A stretch of DNA of 64,000 bases, from assembly GCF_001570585.1 (NCBI RefSeq), contig NZ_BBXF01000002.1:496001-560000 (forward strand), in the 5' to 3' direction. Both the position numbers and the translations under genes were made by a program. The notes under the pieces are model-generated. The model was given only the letters and a program-made list of their open reading frames with translations, searched no databases and was not told the DNA's origin. Positions 1 to 8,569 of this stretch are shown here, one piece after another (the first letter of the stretch is position 1; each line of letters starts with the position of its first letter). This stretch comes from Herbidospora daliensis. Lineage in GTDB: Bacteria; Actinomycetota; Actinomycetes; Streptosporangiales; Streptosporangiaceae.

Positions 1-24
1 GTGACGAGACGGGTAGGACGCTAA
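1..24 (+). CDS. possible 3' end of murJ (partial)
   Basis: Frame 1 is open from the window edge and ends VTRRVGR-stop at position 24. In actinobacterial genomes the gene just upstream of this pseudokinase is the lipid II flippase murJ, so this basic tail may be its last seven codons. This rests only on position; seven residues cannot identify a family. Confidence 0.25.
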   Translation: MTRRVGR

Positions 25-193
25 CGGTTTCCGTGCCAACGGGGCTTAAGGTCCGGTTGATGCGACTCCGAAGGGGAAGGCGGGCAAGACCGGCGCGGCA
101 CTAGCATGGTGCGCCACAGTGGAAGGTCGAGCGGAAGCGAGCAGGTGTGGGCGGATCCACCCGGAGTCGACTGCCGTTCTTGGGAGCGGCGGC

Positions 194-1687
194 GTGAGCA
201 TGTCCACTGTCGAACCCGGAACCCGCCTCGCTGATCGATTCCGCCTGGAAGACCGGGTGAACGAGTCGGCCGGCGCCACCTTCTGGAAGGCCATCGACGA
301 GGTGCTCGCCCGCCCCGTGGCCGTGCACACCTTCTCCCCCGACTTCGAACGCCAGCACGACGTGGTCATCGCCGCGCGCGCCGCCTCGCGCCTCACCGAC
401 CCCCGCCTCACCCAGGTCTTCGACGCCGCCGACGAAGACGGCGTCGCCTACGTCGTCAGCGAGTGGGTCTCCGGCGAGTCGCTGCTCGACCTGCTGGCCG
501 CCGGCCCGCTCGAAGCCGAGCGCGGCGCCGCCCTGGTCGCCGAGGCCGCCGAGGCCATCGCCCACGCCCACGAGCACGGCCTGGCCCACCTCAACCTGAC
601 GCCCAACCGGCTGATGTGGACCTCCGGCAACACCGTGAAGGTCCTCGGGGTCGGCGTCGACGCCGCGATCCTCGACATCGCCGAGAACCTGACCGAGGAA
701 GAGCGTGCCCAGGCCGACGCCGAGGGTCTCGGCCGTCTCCTGTACGCCGCCCTCACCGGCCACTGGCCCTCCTCCGACGACGACTGCGGCCTGCCCGAGG
801 CGCCCGTCGACGACGACCACTACTGCACCCCGCGCCAGGTCACCGCAGGAGTGCCCAACTACCTCGACACGATCACCTCGCGCATCCTCGGGCTGCGCAA
901 GTCGGTCGAGCCGATGGACTCCCCGATGGAGGTCGCCGAGGCCCTGGCCGAGGTGCCCCGCCCGGCCCCCGCCTCCGTCTCGACCCTGCCCCCGTCCGTC
1001 GAGCTGCGCTCCGAGCCGGTCGACACGATGGGCGGGCGGCCCCCGATGCCGCCGATGATCCACCGCCCGGCGCCGCGCCGGTCCCCCGCGTTGTCGCGGT
1101 TCGTGCTGACCGTGGTGGTGCTGCTGGCCATGGTCGTGGTCGGCGTCGGCGCCTGGACGCTGGGCAAGAGCCTGGGCACCGAGCCCGCCGTCCCCAGCGC
1201 CGCCCCGAGCGCCACGGCCGAAGAGGGGGAGGCGGCCGGCAAGCCCGCCGAGGTGAAGATCTCCGGAGCGACCGGCTTCGACCCACTCGGCGACGGCGAG
1301 GAGCGCAACGAGCTGGCCGCCCTGGCCATCGACGGCTCGGCCACCACCGACTGGCACTCCGAGACCTACGGCGGCCCCGACTTCGGCCGCCTCAAAGACG
1401 GCGTCGGCCTGCTGCTCGACCTGGGCAAAGAGACCAAGCTGACCCAGGCGGTGATCGACTTCGGCGCCTCCGGCGGGACCGTCGAGCTGCGTACCGGCGC
1501 CTCTCCCGCGCCCGAGAGCCTGAAGACCTTCCTCACCCGCGAAGACGTCAGCGGCAAGGTGACCTTCGACCTCAACGGCTCGTCGGCCACCCGCTACCTG
1601 CTCGTGTGGTTCACCGAACTGCCCCCGCACAACAACGGCTACCGGACCATGATCCGCGACGTGAAGCTCCTTGGAATCAAGGAATGA
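194..1687 (+). CDS. MurJ-associated pseudokinase with extracytoplasmic sugar-binding-like domain
   Basis: Kinase-like membrane protein of about 497 residues. The cytoplasmic half has a protein-kinase fold, but the catalytic residues are missing: VAVH where VAVK is expected, HLNLTPNRL where HRDLKPxN is expected, and GVG where DFG is expected. One membrane helix follows a Pro-rich linker (about residues 305-325, FVLTVVVLLAMVVVGVGAW). The outer domain resembles discoidin/carbohydrate-binding modules. I chose the GTG at 194 because GGGAG lies 7 bases upstream; the ATG at 200 is also possible. In mycobacteria the equivalent domains are fused to MurJ and act as a phospho-regulated scaffold for peptidoglycan precursor export. 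Here they are a separate gene, so a scaffolding role in envelope synthesis is inferred. It sits directly upstream of sigM. Confidence 0.8.
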   Translation: MSMSTVEPGTRLADRFRLEDRVNESAGATFWKAIDEVLARPVAVHTFSPDFERQHDVVIAARAASRLTDPRLTQVFDAADEDGVAYVVSEWVSGESLLDLLAAGPLEAERGAALVAEAAEAIAHAHEHGLAHLNLTPNRLMWTSGNTVKVLGVGVDAAILDIAENLTEEERAQADAEGLGRLLYAALTGHWPSSDDDCGLPEAPVDDDHYCTPRQVTAGVPNYLDTITSRILGLRKSVEPMDSPMEVAEALAEVPRPAPASVSTLPPSVELRSEPVDTMGGRPPMPPMIHRPAPRRSPALSRFVLTVVVLLAMVVVGVGAWTLGKSLGTEPAVPSAAPSATAEEGEAAGKPAEVKISGATGFDPLGDGEERNELAALAIDGSATTDWHSETYGGPDFGRLKDGVGLLLDLGKETKLTQAVIDFGASGGTVELRTGASPAPESLKTFLTREDVSGKVTFDLNGSSATRYLLVWFTELPPHNNGYRTMIRDVKLLGIKE

Positions 1688-1783
1688 CCAGGCCGGTTTG
1701 ATCTGGTTTACGCGCTTTGCCGTTCGCAGAGGGAAGTATGGTGGCACCATCGTGCACGTGAACCCCTCGGGATCGGCAGACCA

Positions 1784-2428
1784 GTGACCTCGCCGCCAGA
1801 CATTCCCCCACCGGCCGACCTCTCCGGTCGACCGGCGCTGAGTGACGCCGATTTGCTGACCCGTCACATCGAGGGCGACACCACGGCGTTCAGTGAGATC
1901 GTCAAGCGCCATCGCGACCGCATGTGGGCCGTCGCACTGCGTACGCTCGGCGACCCCGACGAAGCCGCCGACGCGGTCCAGGACGCCTTCGTGTCCGCCT
2001 ACCGCAAGGCCGAGAGCTTCCGGGGCGACGCCGCCGTCACCACGTGGCTGCACCGCATCGTGGTGAACGCCTGTCTTGACCGTATGCGCCGGAAATCGGT
2101 CCGGCCCGTCGCCGACGACGAGCTCATCGAGGCCGCCGAGCGCGACATGCCGCTGCCCGACCAGACCGCCGAGCGCGAGGTGTCTCTCGAGGTCACGGCC
2201 GCGCTCAAGCTGCTGCCGGCCGATCAGCGGGCCGCGCTGGTCCTCGTCGACATGATGGGCTACTCGGTTGAGGACGCCGCCGCCGTACTGGACGTTCCGG
2301 CCGGAACGGTGAAGAGTCGATGTGCGCGGGGGCGCGCGAAACTTGCCCCGATTCTTTCCCATCTGCGGAACCGAACCGACCTCACTCGCGTCTCATCCCC
2401 GAAGGGAGCACAACTTCGTGACGGGTGA
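1784..2428 (+). CDS. sigM: RNA polymerase ECF sigma factor SigM
   Basis: ECF sigma factor of 214 residues. Region 2 spans about residues 25-95 (AFSEIVKRHRDRMWAVALRT, then DEAADAVQDAFVSAYRKAESF). Region 4 with a helix-turn-helix spans about 145-195 (SVEDAAAVLDVPAGTVKSR). Start is GTG at 1784. Its end overlaps the start of the anti-sigma gene by 11 bases, so the two are translationally coupled. Gene order (sigma, anti-sigma, trxB, trxA) matches the SigM locus next to the origin in Streptomyces and mycobacteria, where SigM responds to envelope or osmotic stress. The family call is firm; the regulon is by analogy. Confidence 0.92.
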   Translation: MTSPPDIPPPADLSGRPALSDADLLTRHIEGDTTAFSEIVKRHRDRMWAVALRTLGDPDEAADAVQDAFVSAYRKAESFRGDAAVTTWLHRIVVNACLDRMRRKSVRPVADDELIEAAERDMPLPDQTAEREVSLEVTAALKLLPADQRAALVLVDMMGYSVEDAAAVLDVPAGTVKSRCARGRAKLAPILSHLRNRTDLTRVSSPKGAQLRDG

Positions 2429-3251
2429 CACGCACTACGACCTGGAGATCCTGGCCGAGCTCGCCGAGGGACTCCTCGACGACGCCACGGCCCTGGAAGT
2501 CCGGTCGCATCTCGCGATCTGCGACGCCTGCGGGGAAAGCCTCGCCGGTCTGGCCGCGGTTCGCGAACTCCTCTCGGCAGTGCCGGTGACCGCCATGCCG
2601 CTGGGCGTCGCGATGCGGATCGACAGGGCCCTTGAGTCCGAGGCGGAGCGGGGTGGCCTCCGCCTCGTCGAGGCGCCCGACTGGGACGAGATCATGAAGG
2701 ACTCGCCCTGGGAGCAGCCCGCCCCTGAGCCTCAGCCCGCGCCGGTGGTGCCGCTGACCGCTCGGCGGAAGAAGCCGCGCCGCACCTGGGGCATGCCGGT
2801 CGCGGCCGCCGCCGCGGCCGCCGTGGTCTTCGGCGGAGTCGGCCTGGCCACGCAGTTCGTGGCGTCCGGATCGGGTGACGGAGGCGTCACCGTGGCCGGA
2901 CCCGCCGTCTCGCCCGAGAAGTCGCCGCTGAAGACGGCCGAGTCCGCGTGGGCCGTCCGGGCCAGCGGGCACAACTACACCTCGCGCGAGCTGAACGGCC
3001 CCCTGCTCGGCTACTTCGGTCCCGAGCCCGGCACCGGCAGCAACAGCGACGAGCAGACCGACAAGTGCGTGGCCCGCAAGGCCAACGAGCTCGACCGCCA
3101 GCCGATAGCGGTCGACCGGGCCTTCTACAACGGCCAGGACGCCACGATCATGGCCTTCTGGGAAGACAAGACGATCAACGCGGTCCGCGTGGTCGTGGTC
3201 GGCTCCAACTGCCACAGTCTGCGTCCCGAGGGTCTCGCGACCTGGAACTGA
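2418..3251 (+). CDS. membrane-anchored zinc anti-sigma factor for SigM
   Basis: Protein of 277 residues. The GTG at 2418 is preceded by GAAGGGAG with 9 bases of spacing and overlaps the sigM stop. The N-terminal zinc-binding anti-sigma (ZAS) motif is visible (HLAICDAC, near residues 29-36). A Pro-rich linker follows, then one membrane helix (about 120-148, Ala/Val rich), then an extracytoplasmic domain of about 120 residues with no recognised family. The topology fits a sigma-sequestering protein that senses a signal outside the membrane. The overlap with sigM makes it the cognate partner. A strong terminator follows, separating it from trxBA. Confidence 0.88.
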   Translation: MTGDTHYDLEILAELAEGLLDDATALEVRSHLAICDACGESLAGLAAVRELLSAVPVTAMPLGVAMRIDRALESEAERGGLRLVEAPDWDEIMKDSPWEQPAPEPQPAPVVPLTARRKKPRRTWGMPVAAAAAAAVVFGGVGLATQFVASGSGDGGVTVAGPAVSPEKSPLKTAESAWAVRASGHNYTSRELNGPLLGYFGPEPGTGSNSDEQTDKCVARKANELDRQPIAVDRAFYNGQDATIMAFWEDKTINAVRVVVVGSNCHSLRPEGLATWN

Positions 3252-3263
3252 GTTTTCGCTGAT

Positions 3264-3295
3264 CGAAGGCCCCGCGGAATGCCGCGGGGCCTTCG
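3264..3295 (+). terminator. intrinsic terminator after the sigM operon
   Basis: Perfect 14-bp stem (CGAAGGCCCCGCGG / CCGCGGGGCCTTCG) with an AATG loop, starting 13 bases after the anti-sigma stop. There is no long U tract, as is usual in high-GC actinobacteria. Confidence 0.8.
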
Positions 3296-3306
3296 TCATG
3301 TGTGGC

Positions 3307-3333
3307 GGGAATCGCCGACGCCTAGGATCTGTT
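3307..3333 (+). promoter_or_regulatory. sigma-R-type promoter for trxBA
   Basis: GGGAAT at 3307-3312, then exactly 18 bases, then GTT at 3331-3333. This matches the GGAAT-N18-GTT consensus of the actinobacterial thiol-stress sigma factor SigR/SigH, whose classic target is trxBA. It lies between the terminator and the trxB start, with room for a short leader. Confidence 0.7.
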
Positions 3334-3368
3334 GACGCCCGTGCAGAGCTTGAAGGAGAGGCAGAGCG

Positions 3369-4298
3369 TTGAGCGACGTCCGTAACGTGATCATCATCGG
3401 GTCGGGCCCGGCCGGCTACACGGCGGCCGTCTATTCCGCCCGAGCCGATCTACGTCCACTGGTCTTCGAGGGTTCGGTGACCGCCGGCGGCGCCCTCATG
3501 AACACCACCGACGTGGAGAACTTCCCCGGGTTCCCCGACGGCATCATGGGCCCCGACCTCATGGACAACCTGCGCAAGCAGGCCGAGCGGTTCGGCGCCG
3601 AACTCGTCGCCGACGACGTCGTCGAGGTCGACCTGAACGCCAACCCCAAGGTCGTCAAGACCTACACCGACACCTACTACGCCAAGTCGGTCATCCTGGC
3701 CACCGGCTCCGGTTACCGCGAGCTCGGCCTGACCAACGAGAAGCGGCTGTCCGGCAAGGGCGTGTCCTGGTGTGCGACCTGTGACGGCTTCTTCTTCCGC
3801 GACCAGGACATCGTGGTCGTCGGCGGCGGCGACACCGCCATGGAGGAGGCCACCTTCCTGACCCGGTTCGCCCGGTCGGTCACCGTCGTGCACCGCCGCG
3901 ACGAACTGCGCGCCAGCAAGATCATGCAGGAGCGGGCGTTCAACAACGAGAAGATCCGCTTCCTCTGGGACAGCGAGGTCGTCGACGTGCTCGGCGAGGC
4001 CAAGGTCTCCGGCGTGCGGGTCCGCAACCTCAAGACGGGCGAGGAGTCGACCGTCGAGGCGACCGGCCTGTTCCTGGCGATCGGCCACGACCCGCGCAGC
4101 ACGATCGTGGCGGGCCAGATCGACCTCGACGACGAGGGCTACATCAAGGTCGAGGCGCCCACCACCAAGACCAACATCCCCGGCGTGTTCGCCTGTGGCG
4201 ACGTCGTCGACCACACCTACCGCCAGGCCATCACCGCAGCGGGCACCGGCTGCGCCGCGTCTCTCGACGCGGAGCGCTGGCTCACCGACCAGGAATAG
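3369..4298 (+). CDS. trxB: thioredoxin-disulfide reductase
   Basis: FAD-dependent reductase of 309 residues that passes electrons from NADPH to thioredoxin in the cytoplasm. Visible motifs: the FAD dinucleotide fold GSGPAG near residue 10, the redox-active CATC at residues 135-138, the NADPH fold GGGDTAME near 155, and the second FAD motif FACGDV near 280. Length is normal for the family. Start is TTG at 3369 with AAGGAGAG 8 bases upstream. It is followed by trxA after 26 bases and preceded by a sigma-R-type promoter, so a disulfide-stress-induced operon is expected. Confidence 0.97.
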   Translation: MSDVRNVIIIGSGPAGYTAAVYSARADLRPLVFEGSVTAGGALMNTTDVENFPGFPDGIMGPDLMDNLRKQAERFGAELVADDVVEVDLNANPKVVKTYTDTYYAKSVILATGSGYRELGLTNEKRLSGKGVSWCATCDGFFFRDQDIVVVGGGDTAMEEATFLTRFARSVTVVHRRDELRASKIMQERAFNNEKIRFLWDSEVVDVLGEAKVSGVRVRNLKTGEESTVEATGLFLAIGHDPRSTIVAGQIDLDDEGYIKVEAPTTKTNIPGVFACGDVVDHTYRQAITAAGTGCAASLDAERWLTDQE

Positions 4299-4324
4299 TT
4301 CCCACCAACACAAGGAGAGCCATC

Positions 4325-4648
4325 GTGGGCACCGTCAAGAACGTCACCACCAAGGACTTCGCGTCCGAGGTCCTGCAGAGCGACAAGCCCGTCATCGTCG
4401 ACTTCTGGGCCGAGTGGTGCGGGCCGTGCCGCCAGGTCGCGCCGATCCTGCAGGAGATCGCCAACGAGAACGCCGACAAGCTGACCGTCGTGAAGATCAA
4501 CATCGACGAGAACCCCGACATCGCCCGCGACTACGGGATCCTGCAGATCCCGACGATGAACGTCTACAAGGGCGGCGAGGTCGTCAAGCAGATCATCGGC
4601 GCCAAGCCGAAGGCGATGCTGCTCCGCGAACTCGACGGCGTCATCTAG
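4325..4648 (+). CDS. trxA: thioredoxin
   Basis: Small cytoplasmic dithiol oxidoreductase of 107 residues with the canonical WCGPC active site (Cys32 and Cys35) after a DFWAE strand, and the conserved cis-proline segment QIPTM. Start is GTG at 4325 with AAGGAG upstream. It is co-transcribed with trxB and closed by a terminator, so it is the direct reductase partner of the enzyme encoded just upstream. Confidence 0.97.
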   Translation: MGTVKNVTTKDFASEVLQSDKPVIVDFWAEWCGPCRQVAPILQEIANENADKLTVVKINIDENPDIARDYGILQIPTMNVYKGGEVVKQIIGAKPKAMLLRELDGVI

Positions 4649-4653
4649 TTTCG

Positions 4654-4685
4654 GAAGCCCTCCCTCCGGGGAGGGCTTCTTCTTT
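4654..4685 (+). terminator. intrinsic terminator after trxBA
   Basis: An 11-bp stem (GAAGCCCTCCC / GGGAGGGCTTC) with a TCCG loop, then a T-rich run (TCTTCTTT). It sits 6 bases after the trxA stop. Confidence 0.85.
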
Positions 4686-4709
4686 GGTCTGTACGGCTCT
4701 CAGATCGTT

Positions 4710-5330
4710 TCAGACGGGTCGCAGCGCCCGTTCGGGGCTCATGGAGCCGAGAAGCCGTTCGAGAGCCACCTCGACGTCCTCACGCCACGAGACGGCGGTC
4801 TTGAGTTCCAGCCGCAGGCGGGGGAAGCGCAGATGCGGCCGGACCGTCTTGAACCCCACCGACAGCAGATAGTCGGCCGGCATCACGCACGCCCCCGGCT
4901 GCTCCCATTTCAGGTCGCCGAACGCCTCGATGGCGCGTACACCCCTGCGGGTGAGATCTTTCGCCACGCCCTGCACGAGCATGCGCCCCAGCCCGCCGCC
5001 GGAGAACTCCGGAATGATGTGGGCCGTCATCAGCAGCACCGCGTCGGAACTCACCGGCGAGGTCGGGAAAGCGACCGATCGCGGTACGTAGAGCGGCGGC
5101 GCGTACAGGACGAAGCCCGCGGCCACCCCGTCGACATAAGCGATCTTGCCGCAGGAACCCCATTCGAGCAGCGTGGCGGAGACCCACGCCTCCTTCTCGA
5201 GGCTCGGCTCCCCGGCCTGCGCGGCCCGCTCGCCCCCCATGGGGTCGAGCTCCCAGAACACGCAATTACGACACCTGCGCGGCAGGTCATCAAGATTGTC
5301 GAGCGTGATGCTGGCCAGCCGACGCGACAC
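4710..5330 (-). CDS. GNAT-family N-acetyltransferase
   Basis: Protein of 206 residues. The acetyl-CoA-binding motif A of GNAT enzymes is visible (HIIPEFSGGGLGRMLV, about residues 104-119). An N-terminal Cys-containing motif CRNCVFWE (about 20-27) is typical of a subgroup often found beside trxA in actinobacteria. The substrate cannot be read from sequence. It is transcribed towards trxA and away from the aminotransferase gene. Start is GTG at 5330 with only a weak ribosome site, so the first few residues are uncertain. Confidence 0.8.
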   Translation of the reverse strand: MSRRLASITLDNLDDLPRRCRNCVFWELDPMGGERAAQAGEPSLEKEAWVSATLLEWGSCGKIAYVDGVAAGFVLYAPPLYVPRSVAFPTSPVSSDAVLLMTAHIIPEFSGGGLGRMLVQGVAKDLTRRGVRAIEAFGDLKWEQPGACVMPADYLLSVGFKTVRPHLRFPRLRLELKTAVSWREDVEVALERLLGSMSPERALRPV

Positions 5331-5511
5331 GTGACGCCCCTATTCCCGGCATTGGTCCCGGCAGTTTTGCTGGAATAGTAGCCGGTGCTCCCGGTCCGAA
5401 CAGGAATTCGGCGCGCAGCACACGGCCCTTCTCTCATGCTGATACCGATTGCGGACCGTTCACCCGGCTGCCTTACCCTCTGAATTAACGCCTATGAAAC
5501 GGAGGTGGACC

Positions 5512-6837
5512 GTGACGAATGAGACGGATCACGGTCGGACACCCGCGACCCACGGGTCACGCATCGATGCCTACGTCGATCGGTACGCCGCACGAGCTAC
5601 CGGGATGGTCGCCTCCGAGATCCGAGCTCTGTTCGCCGTCGCATCGAGGCCGGAAGTGGTCTCCCTCGCCGGCGGCATGCCCTACGTCACGGCGCTCCCC
5701 CTCGACGTGGTCGGCGAACTGGTCGCCGACCTCGTCAACCGCCGAGGTCCCGAAGCCCTGCAATACGGCTCGGGCCAGGGTGACCCCGCACTGCGCGAGC
5801 AGATCTGCGAGGTCATGCGCATGGAGGGCATCGACGCGGGCGCCGACGACGTCGTCGTCACGGTGGGCTCGCAGCAGGCGCTCGATCTGATCACCCGCAT
5901 CTTCGTCGACCCCGGCGACATCGTCCTCGCCGAAGGTCCGTCCTACGTCGGCGCCCTGGGCACCTTCTCGGCCTACCAGGCCAAGGTTGTCCACATCGCC
6001 ATGGACGACCAGGGCCTCGTGCCCGAGTCCCTGGCCCAGACGATCTACGCGCTCCAGGCCTCCGGCCAGCGCATCAAGTTCCTCTACACGATCCCGACCT
6101 TCCAGAACCCGGCCGGCGTGACCCTGAACCTGGTCCGCCGCCGCCAGGTCCTGGAGATCTGCCAGAAGGCCGGCATCCTGGTCGTCGAGGACAACCCCTA
6201 CGGCCTGCTCGGCTTCGACGGCGAGCCGCTGCGCGCCCTGCGCGCCGACGACCCCGACGGGGTGGTCTACCTGGGGTCGTTCTCCAAGACCCTGGCCCCC
6301 GGCTTCCGGGTCGGCTGGGCCCTGGCCCCCCACGCCATCCGCCAGAAACTGGTGCTGGCGATGGAGTCGGCCGTGCTGTCCCACTCGACCTTCACCCAAC
6401 TGGCCGTCGGCCAATACCTGGCCACCCAGCCGTGGCGGGAGCAGATCAAGACCTTCCGCGAGCTCTACCGCGAACGCCGCGACGCCCTGCTGGGCGCCTT
6501 GGAAACCCTGATGCCCGAAGGCTGCACCTGGACCAAACCGGCGGGCGGCTTCTTCGTGTGGATGACCCTCCCCGAGGGCCTCAACTCGAAGGCCATGCTT
6601 CCCCAGGCTGTGGACAAGCGCGTCGCCTTCGTCCCCGGCACCGGCTTCTACGCCGACGGCTCGGGCTCCCGGCACATGCGGTTGTCCTACTGCTACCCGC
6701 AGCCCGACCGCATCCGCGAGGGCGTCCGCCGCCTGGCCGGCGTCATCGAAGAAGAACTCCGGACCGTGGAGATGTTCGGCACCAGAGCCCGGGGTGGCCA
6801 CTCCGGGGTGGACACACCCGGTCCAGACCTCGCCTGA
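5512..6837 (+). CDS. PLP-dependent aminotransferase (class I, LysN/MocR-like)
   Basis: Aminotransferase of 441 residues without an N-terminal GntR domain. The PLP lysine lies in SFSKTLAPGFRVGW (about residues 257-270). Other family signatures are QNPAGVT, DNPYG and the arginine in MRLSYCYP. The closest described functions in this subfamily are 2-aminoadipate and related aminotransferases; substrate is not certain. The GTG at 5512 was chosen because GGAGGT ends 5 bases upstream; an upstream in-frame start at 5449 lacks a ribosome site. It precedes a D-Ala-D-Ala ligase-like gene, an order that recurs near actinobacterial parB loci. Confidence 0.87.
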   Translation: MTNETDHGRTPATHGSRIDAYVDRYAARATGMVASEIRALFAVASRPEVVSLAGGMPYVTALPLDVVGELVADLVNRRGPEALQYGSGQGDPALREQICEVMRMEGIDAGADDVVVTVGSQQALDLITRIFVDPGDIVLAEGPSYVGALGTFSAYQAKVVHIAMDDQGLVPESLAQTIYALQASGQRIKFLYTIPTFQNPAGVTLNLVRRRQVLEICQKAGILVVEDNPYGLLGFDGEPLRALRADDPDGVVYLGSFSKTLAPGFRVGWALAPHAIRQKLVLAMESAVLSHSTFTQLAVGQYLATQPWREQIKTFRELYRERRDALLGALETLMPEGCTWTKPAGGFFVWMTLPEGLNSKAMLPQAVDKRVAFVPGTGFYADGSGSRHMRLSYCYPQPDRIREGVRRLAGVIEEELRTVEMFGTRARGGHSGVDTPGPDLA

Positions 6838-6841
6838 TCCT

Positions 6842-6875
6842 CTGTACGGCTAGCCTGTTCGGGCTAGCCGTACAG
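6842..6875. promoter_or_regulatory. perfect 14-bp inverted repeat between the aminotransferase and ATP-grasp genes
   Basis: CTGTACGGCTAGCC, a 6-base loop, then GGCTAGCCGTACAG. It lies 5 bases after the aminotransferase stop and about 20 bases before the next start. It could be a terminator without a U tract or an operator for the downstream gene. The loop and stem fit a terminator best. Confidence 0.6.
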
Positions 6876-6895
6876 ATTCGGAGAAAGGCCGGGCT

Positions 6896-7846
6896 ATGAG
6901 CGATCTCGGGAACGTGCTCGTGCTGGCAGGAGGACTGTCCTACGAGCGGGAGGTCTCCATCCGGTCAGGCCGACGGGTGGCCGAAGTCCTGCGCGCCCAG
7001 GGCGTCGACGTGGAGACGCGCGACACCGACTCCTCCCTGGTGCCTTCCGTGCTCGCCGACCGTCCTACCGCGGTCTTCGTGACCCTGCACGGGGGCGCCG
7101 GTGAAGACGGCGCGATCCGGACCGTTCTGGAGCTCCTAGGGGTGCCTTACGTGGGGGCGGCGCCGGACGCGTGCCGGGTGGCCTTCGACAAGCCGACGGC
7201 GAAGGCCGTGGTGCGGTCGTGGGGGCTGAACACGCCTGACTCCGTTTCCCTGCCTAAGGAGACTTTTCACGACTTGGGCGCTTCGGCGGTGTTGTCGCGG
7301 ATTGTCGAATCCCTTGGGTTGCCGCTCTTTGTGAAGCCTTCGCGTGGGGGGTCTGCGCTGGGGGCTTCCATCGTGCGGTCGGCCGAGGAACTGCCGGCGG
7401 CGATGGTGGGGTGTTTCGCCTACGGGGACACGGCGCTGGTCGAGACGTACATCGAAGGCGTGGAAGTGGCCGTGTCGGTGGTGGACCTGGGGGAGGGGCC
7501 GGTGGCCCTGCCTCCTGTGGAGATCGTGCCTGACGGTGGGGCTTACGACTATGCCGCTCGGTATACGGCGGGGCGGACGGAGTTCTTTGCACCGGCGCGG
7601 TTGGGGGATGAGGCTAGGGCCGCCTGTGAGGCCATGGCTGTGGCGGCGCATTCGGCGTTGGGGTTGCGGGATGTGTCGCGGACTGACCTCATTGTTGATG
7701 GGGATGGGAAGCCGTGGTTTCTTGAGGTGAATGTGGCTCCTGGGATGACGGAGACTTCCCTTCTGCCTATGGCGGCTGAGGCGGCTGGGCGGGATTTGGG
7801 GGCGCTTTGCCGGGGGTTGTTGGAGATAGCGGCTCGGCGGGGGTGA
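6896..7846 (+). CDS. D-alanine--D-alanine ligase family ATP-grasp enzyme
   Basis: ATP-grasp ligase of 316 residues. Family signatures in order: GGLSYEREVSIRSG (N-terminal substrate domain), LHGGAGEDGAI, VKPSRGGSALGAS (ATP-grasp phosphate loop), and the metal-binding EVNVAPGMTETSLLP. These match D-Ala-D-Ala ligases, which make the peptidoglycan dipeptide. It is somewhat short, and the genome probably has another ddl elsewhere, so a second or specialised ligase is possible. Codon choice shifts along the gene: the 3' half is less C-ending than its neighbours. ATG at 6896 is preceded by GAGAAAGG. Confidence 0.83.
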   Translation: MSDLGNVLVLAGGLSYEREVSIRSGRRVAEVLRAQGVDVETRDTDSSLVPSVLADRPTAVFVTLHGGAGEDGAIRTVLELLGVPYVGAAPDACRVAFDKPTAKAVVRSWGLNTPDSVSLPKETFHDLGASAVLSRIVESLGLPLFVKPSRGGSALGASIVRSAEELPAAMVGCFAYGDTALVETYIEGVEVAVSVVDLGEGPVALPPVEIVPDGGAYDYAARYTAGRTEFFAPARLGDEARAACEAMAVAAHSALGLRDVSRTDLIVDGDGKPWFLEVNVAPGMTETSLLPMAAEAAGRDLGALCRGLLEIAARRG

Positions 7847-7889
7847 TGGTGCTGGTGAGCGGGCCTGGCGGGTTCGTGTTCGAAGCGAA

Positions 7890-8400
7890 CCAGCCTCTGC
7901 GACTGTACTGACCTCCATCCGGGTCCTGGCCGGCATCCCAGCGGACCGGGACACATACGCATCCACCCAGATCACGTGGTGACCGGCGAAGGCTCCAGGG
8001 CAATCCATCATCAGCACCTGCGACCGCACGGCATCAGCCACGGCATCTCCGCAGCCGCGGACCAGTTCGCCGACCGCAAGACACGCCGGCAACGGTGGGC
8101 CGCTAGCGGCTTTCGCATTGGGCTTCTTAGCCGGCTGTCCCCTGATCTGCACGCCAGAGCTAGCGGCGAGTACTAAGCACGATTGCGCCGGAGCACCCGG
8201 GAGAGTTGTTCCGGCCCTTTCGCGAGCGGACGACGTGCCGTCCGCTCGCGCTTGCCGATGCGCCGTATCAGGGCGGCGGCAGCATCGTCGAACGCTGCTT
8301 CAACTGGCTCAAGCAGTTTCATGGGCCAACGATCGTTCGATTCGCTTGGCATCTGATCGGCTGGAGCGTGCGCTCACGTCTACTTCGGAATGGCTCTGCT
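7890..8400 (+). pseudogene. decayed IS5-family transposase
   Basis: Three shifted reading frames together recall the C-terminal half of an IS5-type transposase. Around 7958-8130 the + strand reads HPDHVVTGEGSRAI, then a GI-SHGI stretch, then AAADQFADRKTRRQRW, comparable to the family's DKGYSSRAI and ADQxxNRxxxG segments. Around 8270-8330 another frame reads SIVERCFNWLKQF, comparable to the family's VERCFNRLKQW. Stops and frameshifts interrupt it, and no intact ends or inverted repeats were seen. It marks an old insertion between the ligase and aldolase genes. The family assignment is by eye. Confidence 0.6.
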
Positions 8401-8569
8401 CCCCCTACTTGGAAAATGGATTCGCCGTCCCGCCCATCGGCTTCGGATGCATCGGCCAGTTGATAGGTGTTGCCCCGTTGGCGTTCTCTCAGCGAGGGCG
8501 TGGGCTTGCGCTCGCGGTCAAGCCTGACCTGGGGGTCCGGGTGAGAAAGGGCTGACCTAGGCTTGGCGG

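Noticed and set aside
101-2362. 753-residue open frame on the minus strand
   Set aside because: It is the antisense shadow of the pseudokinase and sigM genes, a common artefact of high GC codon bias.
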